A DNA stretch of 64,000 bases. It comes from Acidovorax sp. Leaf78. Its GTDB lineage: Bacteria; Pseudomonadota; Gammaproteobacteria; Burkholderiales; Burkholderiaceae_C. The position numbers and the translations under genes were made by a program. The notes below the pieces were generated by a model. That model had not been told where the DNA came from. It saw only the letters and a list, made by a program, of their open reading frames with translations, and ran no database searches. Position 1 is the stretch's first letter. Each line of letters starts with the position of its first letter. Below are positions 1-9,053 of the stretch, one piece after another. The DNA lies in the NCBI RefSeq assembly GCF_001422735.1, contig NZ_LMLZ01000012.1, forward strand, positions 1 to 64,000, given 5' to 3'.

Positions 1-1
1 G

Positions 2-94
2 GTCGTGCTGGCGCGCAAGCTGCTGCGCATTGCCTTTGCTGTGTGGCGATCGGGCAAGCCGTTTGATGCTCATCGCATCACCCCAAGCGCTTGA
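2..94 (+). CDS. IS110-family transposase, C-terminal fragment
   Basis: The first 30 codons of the window are the tail of a reading frame that began outside it. They read KLLRIAFAVWRSGKPFD, then a TGA stop. This resembles the conserved C-terminal end of IS110/IS116/IS902 transposases, where a similar KLL-IA-WRSG-PFD pattern precedes the stop. These enzymes move an insertion sequence with a DEDD-type catalytic domain and a C-terminal serine-containing domain. Only the last part is visible, so family assignment rests on a short motif, and whether the element is intact cannot be told. No inverted repeat can be assigned to its end here. Confidence 0.6.
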   Translation, partial: VVLARKLLRIAFAVWRSGKPFDAHRITPSA

Positions 95-113
95 CTCGAA
101 CCATAGAACCTTC

Positions 114-172
114 GCCGGGCCACTGGAGGCGTCCCCCTTGGGGGGAAGGCGCGAAGCGACTCAGGGGGGCTA
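114..172. repeat. G/C-tract intergenic repeat, family 1, copy 1
   Basis: This is a short copy of a repeat seen five times in the window. It has a GGAGGCGTCCCCC / GGGGGAAGGCGC hairpin followed by a CTCAGGGGGG box. It lies directly after the dctM stop codon; the TAG stop is at the repeat edge. The other copies are near 1581-1684, 10841-10992, 21150-21253 and 52983-53107. A terminator or mRNA 3'-end role is possible, but there is no run of U. Confidence 0.7.
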
Positions 173-1480
173 CTTTTCCTTGCCCATCACCAGGTCCGGC
201 AAGATCGTCACGACCTGCGGGAACACCGTGATGATCGCGATGCACACGACCAGGCACAGGAAGAACGGAATCGCAGCGCGCGCAATCGTGTTGCTGTCCT
301 TGCCCGTCATGTTCTGCAGCACGAAGAGGTTGAAACCCACCGGCGGCGTGACCTCGGCGATCTCGACCAGCAGCACGATGAAGATGCCGAACCAGATCAA
401 ATCGAACCCGGCCTGCTGGATCATGGGCAGCACCACCGCGCTGGTCAGCACGATCATGCTGATGCCGTCGAGCGCCGTGCCCAGCACCAGGTACACGATG
501 ACCAGCACGCTGATGAGCGCGAACGGCGACAGGTGCATGGCGTTGACCCACTCGGCCAGTTCGCGCGGGATGCCGGTGAAGGCCATGGTCTTGGTGAGGA
601 ACGCGGCGCCGGCCAGGATGAACATGATCATGCAGCTGGTGCGCGTGGTGCCCATCAGCCCGTCCTTGAAGTTCTGCCAGGTGAGCGAGCGGCTCCAGAG
701 CGCCAGCCCCAGCGAGCCCACCACGCCGTAGGCCGCGCATTCGGTGGCGGTGGCGTAGCCGGTGATGAGCACGGCCACGATGAAGACGATGAGCACGCCC
801 ACGGGGATCAGGTTGCCGGACTTGCGAATCTTCTCGCGCAGCGTGGAGGGCGGGTCGGCCGCAGGCACCTTGTCGGGGTTGCGCAGGCTCCACCAGCCGA
901 TGTAGCCCGAGAACAGCAGCATCAGCAAAATGCCCGGCAGAAAGCCCGCAAGGAAGATGCGGATGATGGACGCATCGGCCGCCACCGCATACACCACCAT
1001 GGTGATCGACGGCGGGATCAGAATGCCCAGCGTGCCGGCCGTGGCCAGCGAGCCCAGCGCCAGCTTCTCGTCGTAGCCACGCTTCATCAGCTCTGGCAGG
1101 GCCACCTTGCTGATGGTTGCGCAGGTTGCGGCCGACGAGCCCGACACCGACCCAAAGATGCCGCAGCCCAGGATGGTAGTGTGCATCAGCCGCCCCGGAA
1201 CGCGGTTGAGCCAGGGGCGCAGGCCTTCGAACATCTCTTCGGACAGCTTGGTGCGAAACAGGATTTCGCCCATCCAGATGAACAGCGGCAGGGCGGCCAG
1301 CTCCCAGCTCGCATTGCTCTCCCAGAACGCCGAGAACAAATTCTTGGCCGGCTGCGTGGACGTAAAGAACGCCTGCCCCACCCACCCGCAGATCGCCAGC
1401 GTCATCGCAATCCACACGCCACCGGACAGCAGCACCAGCATGAGCAGCAGCAACACGCCACCCACCATCAAGATATCCAT
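170..1480 (-). CDS. dctM: TRAP transporter large permease (DctM family)
   Basis: This 436-residue, very hydrophobic protein is the large membrane subunit of a tripartite ATP-independent periplasmic transporter, which drives solute uptake with an ion gradient. It has the expected length (about 430) and family motifs, such as GSVSGSSAATCATISKVALP, LGILIPPSITMVVYAV and the C-terminal EVTPPVGFNLFVLQ. It is downstream of the small permease (1686-2222) and the binding protein (2235-3251), giving the usual P-Q-M order on the minus strand, but a repeat copy separates it from dctQ. The substrate is not shown by the sequence. The neighbouring 5-oxoprolinase-like enzyme suggests an organic acid or 5-oxoproline-like compound (inference). 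Confidence 0.93.
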   Translation of the reverse strand: MDILMVGGVLLLLMLVLLSGGVWIAMTLAICGWVGQAFFTSTQPAKNLFSAFWESNASWELAALPLFIWMGEILFRTKLSEEMFEGLRPWLNRVPGRLMHTTILGCGIFGSVSGSSAATCATISKVALPELMKRGYDEKLALGSLATAGTLGILIPPSITMVVYAVAADASIIRIFLAGFLPGILLMLLFSGYIGWWSLRNPDKVPAADPPSTLREKIRKSGNLIPVGVLIVFIVAVLITGYATATECAAYGVVGSLGLALWSRSLTWQNFKDGLMGTTRTSCMIMFILAGAAFLTKTMAFTGIPRELAEWVNAMHLSPFALISVLVIVYLVLGTALDGISMIVLTSAVVLPMIQQAGFDLIWFGIFIVLLVEIAEVTPPVGFNLFVLQNMTGKDSNTIARAAIPFFLCLVVCIAIITVFPQVVTILPDLVMGKEK

Positions 1481-1580
1481 ATCGAACTTTCTGGACTGCA
1501 GGGCGCCATGCGCGATGCAGCCTGTTGTTATCGGTATTCACACCACGCGGCCATCGCGCCGCGCGTCCCACCCACCGCAA

Positions 1581-1684
1581 AAACTGGCGCGGCAAACGCG
1601 AGTGCCACCGTGGAACCGGCTCCGCCGGGCCACCGGAGGCGTCCCCCCTCAGGGGGAAAGGCGCGCAGCGCCTCAGGGGGGCTT
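1581..1684. repeat. G/C-tract intergenic repeat, family 1, copy 2
   Basis: This is a longer copy of the family seen at 114-172. It starts with AAACTGGCGCGG, passes through GGCTCCGCCGGGCCACCGG and the CCCCCTC-GGGGG hairpin, and ends in CTCAGGGGGGCTT. It fills the gap between dctQ (stop TAG at its edge) and dctM, so it sits inside a transporter operon and could change the ratio of the two membrane subunits. Confidence 0.7.
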
Positions 1685-1685
1685 C

Positions 1686-2222
1686 CTAGATATCAGACGA
1701 AAAGTCACCCTTGGCATGGCGTTCTTCCACAGCCCGCACAAAGGTCGGCACGCCACCGCGCAGCACGATGATGAATTCATCCACCACGGCCACCCACAGC
1801 AGCACCGAGCCGATCGCAAAGCTCAGCTGCGGAATCCACAGCGGCATGGGCAGCAGGCCCTGGGAGATGTCGTTGAACTCCCAGCTCTCGTACGTGTAGC
1901 TGCAGGCCGCCCACATCAGGTAGCCCACTGCCACCGATGCGATGGCGAGCGACACGACCTCCAGCTGGCGGCAGCGGCGCGGGGACAGCTTTTCCAGCAG
2001 CAGTGTCACGCGCACGAAGTCGCCGTGCTTGAATGCATGGGCCATCGCAAAGAAAGCCGCGGCCGCGCAGAACCAGGCCACGATGTCGTTGATGGCGCCG
2101 GTGCGCAGGCCCACCTCGCGCATGATGCTCTGCGCGATCATGAGGATGCAGATGAGGGCGATGAACGCAGCGCCCAGGGCGCCTGCGGCAAGGTAGAGGC
2201 GGTCGAGCCAGCGGCGCAGCAT
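1686..2222 (-). CDS. dctQ: TRAP transporter small permease (DctQ family)
   Basis: This 178-residue membrane protein has the four hydrophobic segments expected of a DctQ subunit, which pairs with DctM in the inner membrane. The first segment is near residues 9-30 (LYLAAGALGAAFIALICIL), and a later one contains SFAIGSVLLWVAVVDEFI. Length and position between the binding protein and the large permease both fit. Its start lies 12 bp after the dctP stop, consistent with one transcript. The last codons read SSDI before a TAG that abuts a repeat. Sequence similarity within DctQ proteins is low, so the call leans on context. Confidence 0.9.
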   Translation of the reverse strand: MLRRWLDRLYLAAGALGAAFIALICILMIAQSIMREVGLRTGAINDIVAWFCAAAAFFAMAHAFKHGDFVRVTLLLEKLSPRRCRQLEVVSLAIASVAVGYLMWAACSYTYESWEFNDISQGLLPMPLWIPQLSFAIGSVLLWVAVVDEFIIVLRGGVPTFVRAVEERHAKGDFSSDI

Positions 2223-2234
2223 ATGGATGCGGGC

Positions 2235-3251
2235 CTACTTCTTGGCCTGCACGCCAGGGACCGGACTGCTCTTGCGGTAGCTCGCGACGATGGCTTCACC
2301 GTCCGGGCCGGCCTTCTTGAGCCAGTCGGCCAGCATGATCTCGCCGACCTGGCGCATGTCGGCCATGAGCTTGGGCGCGGGCGTCACGATCTTCATGCCC
2401 TTTTCGATCAGTGCCTTCTTGTACCACTCGGTCTTTTCCTCGCTGAGCTTCCAGCCGCGCGACTCGGCCTCGGCCGAGGCCTTGAGCAATGCGTCCTGGC
2501 TGGGCTTGTCCAGCGCATCGAAAGCCTTCTTGTTCACGATGACCGCGTTCTTGGGCAGCCAGGCCTGCGTGTCGTGAAAGAGCTTGATGCTTTCGTAGAT
2601 CTTGCTGTCGTAGCCGGTGGAGCCCGACGTCATGGTGGCCTCGACCACGCCCGTTGCCAGCGCCTGCGACAGCTCGGCCGCCTGGATGGTCACCGGCTGC
2701 GCGCCGATGAGCTCTGCGATCTTGGCGGTGGCGGGACTGTAGGCGCGCCACTTGATGCCGCGCAGGTCGGCCACCGAGGCCAGTTCCTTCTTCGAATAGA
2801 TGCCCTGCGGTGGCCAGGCCACGGCGTACAAAAGCTTCATGCCCTGCGTGCCCAGCAGCTTGTCGAGGTAGGGCTTTTGCGCTTCGTACAGGCGCCTGGA
2901 GTCCGCATACGAGGTGGCCAGGAAGGGGATGCCGTCCACGCCGTACAGCGCGTTCTCGTTCTCGAAATTGCCCAGCAGCACTTCACCGGCCGGGGCCTGC
3001 CCGCCCTGCACGGCGCGCTTGATTTCGTTGGCCTTGAACAGCGAGGCGTTGGCGTGCACCGTGATCTTGAGCTTGCCGGCCGATGCGGCATCCACATCCT
3101 TGGCGAACTGCATCAGGTTCTCGGTGTGGAAGTTGCTCACGGGGTAGGCGGCGGCCAGGTCCCACTTGGTCTGCGCCATCACGGAGGACGCGGTGAAACC
3201 GAAGGCCAGGGCCAGGCCAAGCGCTGTGGCGGGGAGGATTCGACGCTTCAT
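2235..3251 (-). CDS. dctP: TRAP transporter periplasmic substrate-binding protein (DctP family)
   Basis: This 338-residue protein begins with a signal peptide (MKRRILPATALGLALAFGF, then ASSVMAQ) and continues as a DctP-type binding protein. Family features include the early NFHTENLMQFAKDVDAAS region, the LRGIKWRAYSPATAKIAELI stretch with the arginine that usually contacts a carboxylate, and the C-terminal helices. The start at 3251 is chosen because the signal peptide begins there and GGAG lies 7 bases upstream; an upstream in-frame start at 3350 would bury the signal. It should capture an organic acid in the periplasm for the DctQM permease. The regulator gene on the other strand begins about 190 bp away, so a shared control region is likely. 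Confidence 0.93.
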   Translation of the reverse strand: MKRRILPATALGLALAFGFTASSVMAQTKWDLAAAYPVSNFHTENLMQFAKDVDAASAGKLKITVHANASLFKANEIKRAVQGGQAPAGEVLLGNFENENALYGVDGIPFLATSYADSRRLYEAQKPYLDKLLGTQGMKLLYAVAWPPQGIYSKKELASVADLRGIKWRAYSPATAKIAELIGAQPVTIQAAELSQALATGVVEATMTSGSTGYDSKIYESIKLFHDTQAWLPKNAVIVNKKAFDALDKPSQDALLKASAEAESRGWKLSEEKTEWYKKALIEKGMKIVTPAPKLMADMRQVGEIMLADWLKKAGPDGEAIVASYRKSSPVPGVQAKK

Positions 3252-3439
3252 GGAGAGCTCCGCAAGTAAGGACGTGGGGTGAAAGGACTGTCGGCGACTG
3301 TATAGAAACCAACCCATGGCGACATAGGTGTTTTGCCTAAACGCTGACAAATTGCCAACAAATTATTGCCATGGTGCCTACAATGGCTTGCATAACCCGT
3401 GCCAGTTTTTCCCGTCCACCACAAGGTTCGCTGTCCATC

Positions 3440-3970
3440 ATGAAATCCGGCTCCAAGGCCAAGGGCGATTCCGGCCCCATCGTGTCGTCGGCGCACCTGG
3501 TGTCCGCGCAGAGCGCGGAGCTGAGCGAGTTCGAGTTCGGGCTCATCGTGGCGGGCAATGCCTTTCACCGTTGGGTGGCGCACTGCATGTCGGCGGCGGG
3601 CCTGAAAGACCTCACGCCACTGGATGTGCTGGTGCTGCACCACGTGACGCACCGCGCACGGGACAAGCGCCTCGCCGACATCTGCTTCATCATGAATGTG
3701 GAGGACACGCACCTGGTGAACTACGCGCTCAAGAAGCTGCAGAACCTGGGCGTGGTGGCTTCGCAGAAAAACGGCAAGGAAGTGACCTACGCCGCCACTG
3801 ACGTGGGCCGCGCCTACGTGCAGCGCTACCGCGAAATCCGCGAGAGCTGCCTCATCGATGCGCTGCACGCCGACGACTCCCTGAACCGCGACATCGGCGA
3901 GCTGGCCCGGTTGCTGCGTGTGCTGTCGGGCATGTACGACCAGGCGGCGCGCTCGGCGGCGTCGCTGTGA
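3440..3970 (+). CDS. MarR-like winged-helix transcriptional regulator
   Basis: This 176-residue protein looks like a winged-helix regulator of the MarR group. The central part (TPLDVLVLHHVTHRARDKRL, then ADICFIMNVEDTHLVNYALK) gives the helix-turn-helix, and KLQNLGVVASQKNGKEVTYA gives the wing, where MarR proteins contact DNA. The start at 3440 (MKSGSKAKG) is preferred over an ATG-like start at 3371 because the extra residues look unstructured, although no strong ribosome site separates the two. It is divergent from dctPQM and reads toward the 5-oxoprolinase-like gene, so it probably controls one or both. The inducer is unknown. Confidence 0.8.
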   Translation: MKSGSKAKGDSGPIVSSAHLVSAQSAELSEFEFGLIVAGNAFHRWVAHCMSAAGLKDLTPLDVLVLHHVTHRARDKRLADICFIMNVEDTHLVNYALKKLQNLGVVASQKNGKEVTYAATDVGRAYVQRYREIRESCLIDALHADDSLNRDIGELARLLRVLSGMYDQAARSAASL

Positions 3971-3992
3971 CCGCCGCCACGCCGTGGTTTGA

Positions 3993-4051
3993 ATAAAAAT
4001 CTGCCCTACCGCTTGATGAACAAGCGCCAGCAGCTATCAAAATAGTAGCAA
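3993..4051. repeat. Palindromic repeat, family 2, copy ending at a start codon
   Basis: The segment holds CTACCGCTTGATGAACAAGC followed by GCCAGCAGCTATCAAAATAG. Its arms can pair: TACCGCTTG with CAAGCGCCAG, and CTGC with GCAG. Its last base is immediately followed by the ATG of the next gene. Related copies occur at 7806-7856, 16565-16614, 24417-24476, 37651-37703 and 45820-45880, and inside coding sequence at 20219-20266, 53472-53515 and 63087-63133. Confidence 0.75.
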
Positions 4052-7000
4052 ATGTCCCATCAACCTTCCCCCATGTCCCGCTGGCAGTTCTGGATCGACC
4101 GTGGAGGCACCTTCACGGACGTGGTGGGCCGCCGGCCCGAATCGGACGGCACGTTCACGCTGGTCACCCACAAGCTGCTGTCCGAGAACCCCGAGCAGTA
4201 CAAGGACGCTGCGGTGGCCGGCATTCGCCACCTGCTGGGTTTGAAGCCCGGCGAGCCGGTGACGCCTGCACAGGTCGAGTGCGTGAAGATGGGCACCACT
4301 GTGGCCACCAATGCACTGCTGGAGCGCAAGGGCGAGCCCACGCTGCTCATCACCACGCGGGGCTTCAAGGACGCGTTGCGCATTGCGTACCAGAACCGCC
4401 CGCGCCTGTTCGACCGCCACATCGTGCTGCCCGAGCTGCTCTACAGCCGCGTGATCGAGGCGCAGGAGCGCGTGGGCGCGCAGGGCGAGGTGATCGAGCC
4501 GCTGGACGAGTCCCACCTCAAGGAGCGCCTGTGGGCCGCCTACGACGCGGGCCTGCGCAGCGTGGCCATCGTGTTCATGCACGGCTACCGCTACACGGCG
4601 CATGAACAGGCCGCAGCGCGGCTGGCGCGCGAGGTGGGCTTCACGCAGGTGAGCAGCTCGCACGAGACCAGCCCCATGATGAAGTTCGTGAGCCGCGGCG
4701 ACACCACGGTGGTGGACGCGTACCTCTCGCCCATCCTGCGCCGCTACGTGGACCAGGTGGCCAGCGAGATGCCGGGCGTCAAGCTGTTCTTCATGCAGTC
4801 GTCCGGTGGCCTTACCGATGCGGGCACCTTCCAGGGCAAGGACGCCATCCTGTCCGGCCCGGCCGGCGGCATCGTGGGCATGGCGCGCACGGCGGAGCTG
4901 GCGGGCCACGCGAAGGTCATCGGCTTCGACATGGGCGGCACGTCCACCGATGTGAGCCACTACGCCGGCGCGTTCGAGCGCGAGTTCGAAACCCAGGTGG
5001 CGGGCGTCCGCATGCGCGCGCCCATGATGAGCATCCACACCGTGGCCGCCGGCGGCGGCTCCATATTGGGATTCGACGGTGCGCGCTTTCGCGTGGGCCC
5101 CGAGAGCGCGGGCGCCAACCCCGGCCCGGCCAGCTACCGCCGCGGCGGCCCGCTGGCCGTGACGGACGCGAACGTGATGGTGGGCAAGATCCAGCCCGCA
5201 CACTTCCCGCACGTCTTCGGCCATGCGGCCAACGAGGCGCTCGACGGCGACGTGGTGGCGCAGAAGTTCGCGCAGCTGGCGGTGCAAAGCGGCCGCTCGC
5301 AAGAGGATGTGGCCCACGGCTTCATCCAGATCGCCGTGCAGCAGATGGCCAACGCCATCAAGAAGATCAGCGTGGCGCGCGGCTACGACGTCACCCGCTA
5401 CACGCTGCAGTGCTTTGGCGGCGCGGGCGGCCAGCACGCCTGCCTGGTGGCCGATGCACTGGGCATGACGCGGGTGTTCGTCCACCCGCTCGCCGGCGTG
5501 CTCAGCGCCTACGGCATGGGACTGGCCGACCAGAACGTGATCCGCGAGCAGGCGGTGGAAATCAAGCTGGCGCCGGACGCACTGCCCGGCATCGAAGCCA
5601 CGCTCGACGCACTGGCCGCCACCGCGCGCACCGAACTGGAGCGCCAGCAGGCCGGCAGCAGCACGGCCGTGGTGCACCGGCGCGTGCATGTGCGCTACGA
5701 AGGCAGCGACTCGGCGCTCATCGTCCCCTTCGGCACGCAGGCCGAGATCACCGCGGCGTTTGAAAGCGCTTACCGCCAACGCTTTGCTTTCCTTATGCAG
5801 GGCAAGGGCCTGGTGGTGGAGGCTGTATCGGTCGAGGCCGTGGTGCCCGGCGATGCACCCGTTGAGCCACGCCACACGCTGCAGCCCGCGCGCGAGACGC
5901 CGCACCGCGGCATGGTGCGCATGTACACGGGCGGCATTGATGGCGTGCCCGCGTGGCACAGCGCCCTGCTGGTGGTGCGCGAGGACCTGCGCCCGGGCGA
6001 CGTGGTCCCCGGCCCGGCCATCATTGCCGAGAAGAACGCCACCACCATCGTCGAGCCCGGCTGGCAGGCGCAGCTGACCGACCTGGACCACCTGCTGCTG
6101 GACCGCACCGTGGCGCGCGCCGTGCAGCACGCCGTGGGCACCACGGTGGACCCGGTGCTGCTCGAAGTCTTCAACAACCTGTTCATGAACATCGCCGAGC
6201 AGATGGGGCTGCAGCTGCAGAACACGGCGTACTCGGTGAACATCAAGGAGCGCCTGGACTTCAGCTGCGCGCTGTTCGACACCGCAGGCAACCTGATCGC
6301 CAACGCGCCGCACATGCCGGTGCACCTGGGCTCGATGGGCGAGAGCATCAAGACCGTCATCCGTGACAACGCTGGCCGCATGCAGCCGGGCGACGTGTTC
6401 GTGCTGAACGACCCGTACCACGGCGGCACGCACCTGCCCGACATCACGGTCATCACGCCGGTCTACCTGGAAGACAACGCCGAGCCCACGTTCTACGTCG
6501 GCAGCCGGGGCCACCATGCGGATGTGGGTGGCATCACGCCGGGCTCCATGCCGCCGTTCTCGACGCGCATCGAAGAAGAGGGCGTGCAGATCAACAACGT
6601 GAAGCTGGTCGAGCGCGGTGTGCTGCGCGAGGCAGAGATGATCGCGCTGCTGGAAAGCGGCGAATACCCCAGCCGCAACCCGCAGCAGAACATGGCCGAC
6701 CTGCGCGCGCAGATCGCCGCGAATGAAAAGGGCCAGCAGGAGCTGCGCCGCATGGTGGGCGAGTTCGGCCTGCCCGTCGTGCTCGCGTACATGAACCACG
6801 TGCAGGACAACGCCGAGGAATCGGTGCGCCGCGTGATCACACGCTTGAAGGACGGGCAGTTCACGCTGCCGCTGGACAACGGCGCGCAGATCAGCGTGGC
6901 AGTGCGTGTGGATGCGGCCAGCCGCAGCGCCGAGATCGACTTCACCGGCACCAGCCCGCAGCAGACGCACAACTTCAACGCGCCCACGGCGGTGTGCATG

Positions 7001-7714
7001 GCCGCGGTGCTGTACGTGTTCCGCACGCTGGTGCAGGACGACATTCCGCTCAATGCGGGGTGCCTCAAGCCGCTCAAGGTCATCATCCCGCCGGGCTCCA
7101 TGCTCAACCCCAACCCGCCGGCGTCGGTGGTGGCGGGCAATGTGGAGACTTCCACCTGCATCACCAACGCGCTGTATGGCGCGCTGGGGCTGATGGCGGC
7201 GGGGCAGTGCACCATGAACAACTTCACCTTCGGCAGTGCCAAGTACCAGTACTACGAGACCATCTCGGGCGGCAGCGGTGCGGGTGGCGTGTGGGATGCG
7301 GCGGGCCAGCTCACCGGCGGCTTTGCGGGCAAGAGCGTGGTGCAGTGCCACATGACCAACTCGCGCCTGACGGACCCGGAGATCCTGGAGTTCCGCTTTC
7401 CGGTGCGGCTGGAGGGCTACGAGATCCGCAAGGGATCGGGCGGCAACGGGCAGTGGAAGGGCGGCGACGGCGGTGTGCGCCGCGTGCGTTTCCTGGAGCC
7501 CATGACGGCCAGCATCTTGTCCAACGGCCGCCACCACGGCGCATTCGGCATGGCCGGTGGCGGCGCGGGCGCGGTGGGCATCAACAAGGTAGTGCGCAGC
7601 AACGGCAAGACCGAGCTGCTGGACCACATTGGCCAGGCCGAGATGCAGCCGGGCGATGTGTTCGAGATCCACACGCCAGGGGGCGGCGGGTTCGGGGCCA
7701 TCGGCTTGAAGTAA
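4052..7714 (+). CDS. 5-oxoprolinase / hydantoinase A-B fusion protein
   Basis: This 1220-residue protein joins both halves of the ATP-dependent hydantoinase/5-oxoprolinase family. Residues 1 to about 690 are the HyuA-like half, with the N-terminal [12 protein letters not shown] nucleotide-binding motif and a second [14 protein letters not shown] near residue 291. From about residue 699 ([16 protein letters not shown]) the HyuB-like half follows, with [19 protein letters not shown] and a glycine-rich C-terminal end. The usual reaction is ATP-driven opening of 5-oxoproline to glutamate, or of a related ring; which substrate is used cannot be read off. Length matches the fused form (about 1200). 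Two starts are possible, ATG at 4052 and at 4073. The gene follows the MarR-like regulator and faces a TRAP transporter, suggesting an uptake-and-hydrolysis unit. Confidence 0.9.
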   Translation: MSHQPSPMSRWQFWIDRGGTFTDVVGRRPESDGTFTLVTHKLLSENPEQYKDAAVAGIRHLLGLKPGEPVTPAQVECVKMGTTVATNALLERKGEPTLLITTRGFKDALRIAYQNRPRLFDRHIVLPELLYSRVIEAQERVGAQGEVIEPLDESHLKERLWAAYDAGLRSVAIVFMHGYRYTAHEQAAARLAREVGFTQVSSSHETSPMMKFVSRGDTTVVDAYLSPILRRYVDQVASEMPGVKLFFMQSSGGLTDAGTFQGKDAILSGPAGGIVGMARTAELAGHAKVIGFDMGGTSTDVSHYAGAFEREFETQVAGVRMRAPMMSIHTVAAGGGSILGFDGARFRVGPESAGANPGPASYRRGGPLAVTDANVMVGKIQPAHFPHVFGHAANEALDGDVVAQKFAQLAVQSGRSQEDVAHGFIQIAVQQMANAIKKISVARGYDVTRYTLQCFGGAGGQHACLVADALGMTRVFVHPLAGVLSAYGMGLADQNVIREQAVEIKLAPDALPGIEATLDALAATARTELERQQAGSSTAVVHRRVHVRYEGSDSALIVPFGTQAEITAAFESAYRQRFAFLMQGKGLVVEAVSVEAVVPGDAPVEPRHTLQPARETPHRGMVRMYTGGIDGVPAWHSALLVVREDLRPGDVVPGPAIIAEKNATTIVEPGWQAQLTDLDHLLLDRTVARAVQHAVGTTVDPVLLEVFNNLFMNIAEQMGLQLQNTAYSVNIKERLDFSCALFDTAGNLIANAPHMPVHLGSMGESIKTVIRDNAGRMQPGDVFVLNDPYHGGTHLPDITVITPVYLEDNAEPTFYVGSRGHHADVGGITPGSMPPFSTRIEEEGVQINNVKLVERGVLREAEMIALLESGEYPSRNPQQNMADLRAQIAANEKGQQELRRMVGEFGLPVVLAYMNHVQDNAEESVRRVITRLKDGQFTLPLDNGAQISVAVRVDAASRSAEIDFTGTSPQQTHNFNAPTAVCMAAVLYVFRTLVQDDIPLNAGCLKPLKVIIPPGSMLNPNPPASVVAGNVETSTCITNALYGALGLMAAGQCTMNNFTFGSAKYQYYETISGGSGAGGVWDAAGQLTGGFAGKSVVQCHMTNSRLTDPEILEFRFPVRLEGYEIRKGSGGNGQWKGGDGGVRRVRFLEPMTASILSNGRHHGAFGMAGGGAGAVGINKVVRSNGKTELLDHIGQAEMQPGDVFEIHTPGGGGFGAIGLK

Positions 7715-7805
7715 GGGACAAGCTACCTGATGAGCGGCTGGCCTCGGGCTTCATATTCCCTGGTCCGAACGGGTGGGGGAGGTTTTGAGAACTGTGGTCC
7801 TAACA

Positions 7806-7856
7806 GTCTCCTACCGCTGGACCTGCAAGCGCCAGCAGCTATCGAATCAGGAGCAT
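7806..7856. repeat. Palindromic repeat, family 2, copy at the mnhG 3' end
   Basis: The sequence TCTCCTACCGCTGGACCTGC followed by AAGCGCCAGCAGCTATCGAA is a copy of the palindromic family described at 3993-4051. It ends at the mnhG stop codon and lies between two convergent genes, where it could form a hairpin at both transcript ends. Confidence 0.7.
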
Positions 7857-8260
7857 CAGACGCGCACGTCCTGGGGCGCTGTCGATGCCGGTTCGGCCTC
7901 GGGCTTGGGCTGGCTCAGCGTGGGTGGCACCGGCGGATGCCCCATCTGGCGCGCCCGGAACAGGGCCGCGCGCATCAGAAAGATCGACATGATCGGCACC
8001 GAGATCGCCACGAACACGGCGATCAGCAGCGCATGCAGCGCCAGGCTGCGGTCGGCCACCGAGAAGTACAGCACCGTGCCGTGCATGATCAGCCAGCAGC
8101 CCAGCGTGGCGATGATGGACGGCGCGTGCACCCGCTCGAAGAACGTGGGCAGGCGCAGCAGGCCCGACGAGCCCAGCAATGCCAGGCCAGCGCCCGACAG
8201 CACCAGCACGGCGACGATGATCTCCAGCCACAGGGGCAGGGTGGTGGCGGCGTCCGTCAT
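7856..8260 (-). CDS. mnhG: Cation/proton antiporter subunit G (MnhG/PhaG)
   Basis: This 134-residue protein is the last gene of the Mrp-type antiporter operon. It has three hydrophobic segments, including LEIIVAVLVLSGAGLALLGS and ALLIAVFVAISVPIMSIFLM, and the family motif LRLPTFFERVHAPSIIATLG. The C-terminal 30 residues are proline-rich and probably cytoplasmic. Its ATG at 8260 overlaps the mnhF stop by 4 bp, indicating translational coupling. Subunit G is needed for assembly of the multi-subunit complex in the inner membrane. Confidence 0.93.
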   Translation of the reverse strand: MTDAATTLPLWLEIIVAVLVLSGAGLALLGSSGLLRLPTFFERVHAPSIIATLGCWLIMHGTVLYFSVADRSLALHALLIAVFVAISVPIMSIFLMRAALFRARQMGHPPVPPTLSQPKPEAEPASTAPQDVRV

Positions 8261-8538
8261 TCGATCACCTCGCCGCGCAGCAGAAATTTGGCCATGGCCA
8301 TGGAGCCCACGAAGCTGAACAGCGCCAGCAGCAGCGCGGCCTCGAAGTAGTTCTTGCTGCCGTACAGCAGGCCCAGCACCAGCATCACCAGCATGCCGCT
8401 CAGGTACATGCAGTCGAGCGCCAGCACGCGGTCCTGCGCCGAAGGGCCCTTCAGCAAACGGATCAGCGCGCAGCCCATGGCCATCGCCAGCATGAAGAGC
8501 GCAACGGGCAGGGCCCAACTCAGGACGGGGGTGGTCAT
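8257..8538 (-). CDS. mnhF: Cation/proton antiporter subunit F (MnhF/PhaF)
   Basis: This 93-residue protein has three membrane segments and the MnhF pattern LIRLLKGPSAQDRVLALDCM, in which the GP(S/T)-DR element is typical of the family. The length is normal. It overlaps mnhE upstream and mnhG downstream by 4 bp each. It is a small structural subunit of the Mrp complex. In some species its homologue also affects bile salt efflux; nothing in the sequence shows that here. Confidence 0.93.
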   Translation of the reverse strand: MTTPVLSWALPVALFMLAMAMGCALIRLLKGPSAQDRVLALDCMYLSGMLVMLVLGLLYGSKNYFEAALLLALFSFVGSMAMAKFLLRGEVIE

Positions 8539-9053
8539 TCGAAAATCTCCATCAACGGGGCTTCGTAGCGCTGCTTCACATCGGCAATGACCTGGGCGGG
8601 GTCGTCCAGCTCCAGCACATGCAGCAGCAGCACGCTGCGGTCCAGCGACAGCTCGCCCCAGGCGGTGCCGGGCGTGATGCAGACGATCATGGCCAGCACG
8701 GCCAGTGCGTTGGGGTCCCGCACGTCGAGCGGGATGTGCACGAAGCCCGATGGATGCCGACGGCGGCCCGGTGCGAGCAGCAGGCGCGCCACGGCCAGGT
8801 TGGAGCGCGTGGTGTCGGCCACCACCGTGAACGCCAGGCGCAGCACCGCGCCAGGATTGCGAATGCGCACTGGCAGCGGGCGCAGCCCGGCCGTGAGCAG
8901 CGGTATGGCCAGCGCGAGTACGCCGCCCAGAACGAAGTGGCCGGCGCTCAGGCTGCGGTTGAGCAGCAGCCACAGGCCCAGCAGCGCCAGCGACAGCAGC
9001 GGCGCGGGCACCAGCCGCTTGAAGGGGCGTTGGGATGTACGCGACGGCTTCAT
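8535..9053 (-). CDS. mnhE: Cation/proton antiporter subunit E (MnhE/PhaE)
   Basis: This 172-residue protein has a hydrophobic N-terminal half (LLSLALLGLWLLLNRSLSAG) and a soluble C-terminal half. The motifs IPLDVRDPNALAVLAMIVCI and TPGTAWGELSLDRSVLLLHV match subunit E, where the TPGT segment is conserved. It starts 4 bp inside the mnhD stop, so translation is coupled. Subunit E is a membrane-linked component of the Mrp antiporter. Confidence 0.93.
   Translation of the reverse strand: MKPSRTSQRPFKRLVPAPLLSLALLGLWLLLNRSLSAGHFVLGGVLALAIPLLTAGLRPLPVRIRNPGAVLRLAFTVVADTTRSNLAVARLLLAPGRRRHPSGFVHIPLDVRDPNALAVLAMIVCITPGTAWGELSLDRSVLLLHVLELDDPAQVIADVKQRYEAPLMEIFE

Noticed and set aside
4037..7672. A minus-strand open frame of 1211 codons opposite the 5-oxoprolinase gene
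   Set aside because: It is a shadow of the high-GC gene on the other strand; the product is rich in His, Arg and Ala and shows no known motif.
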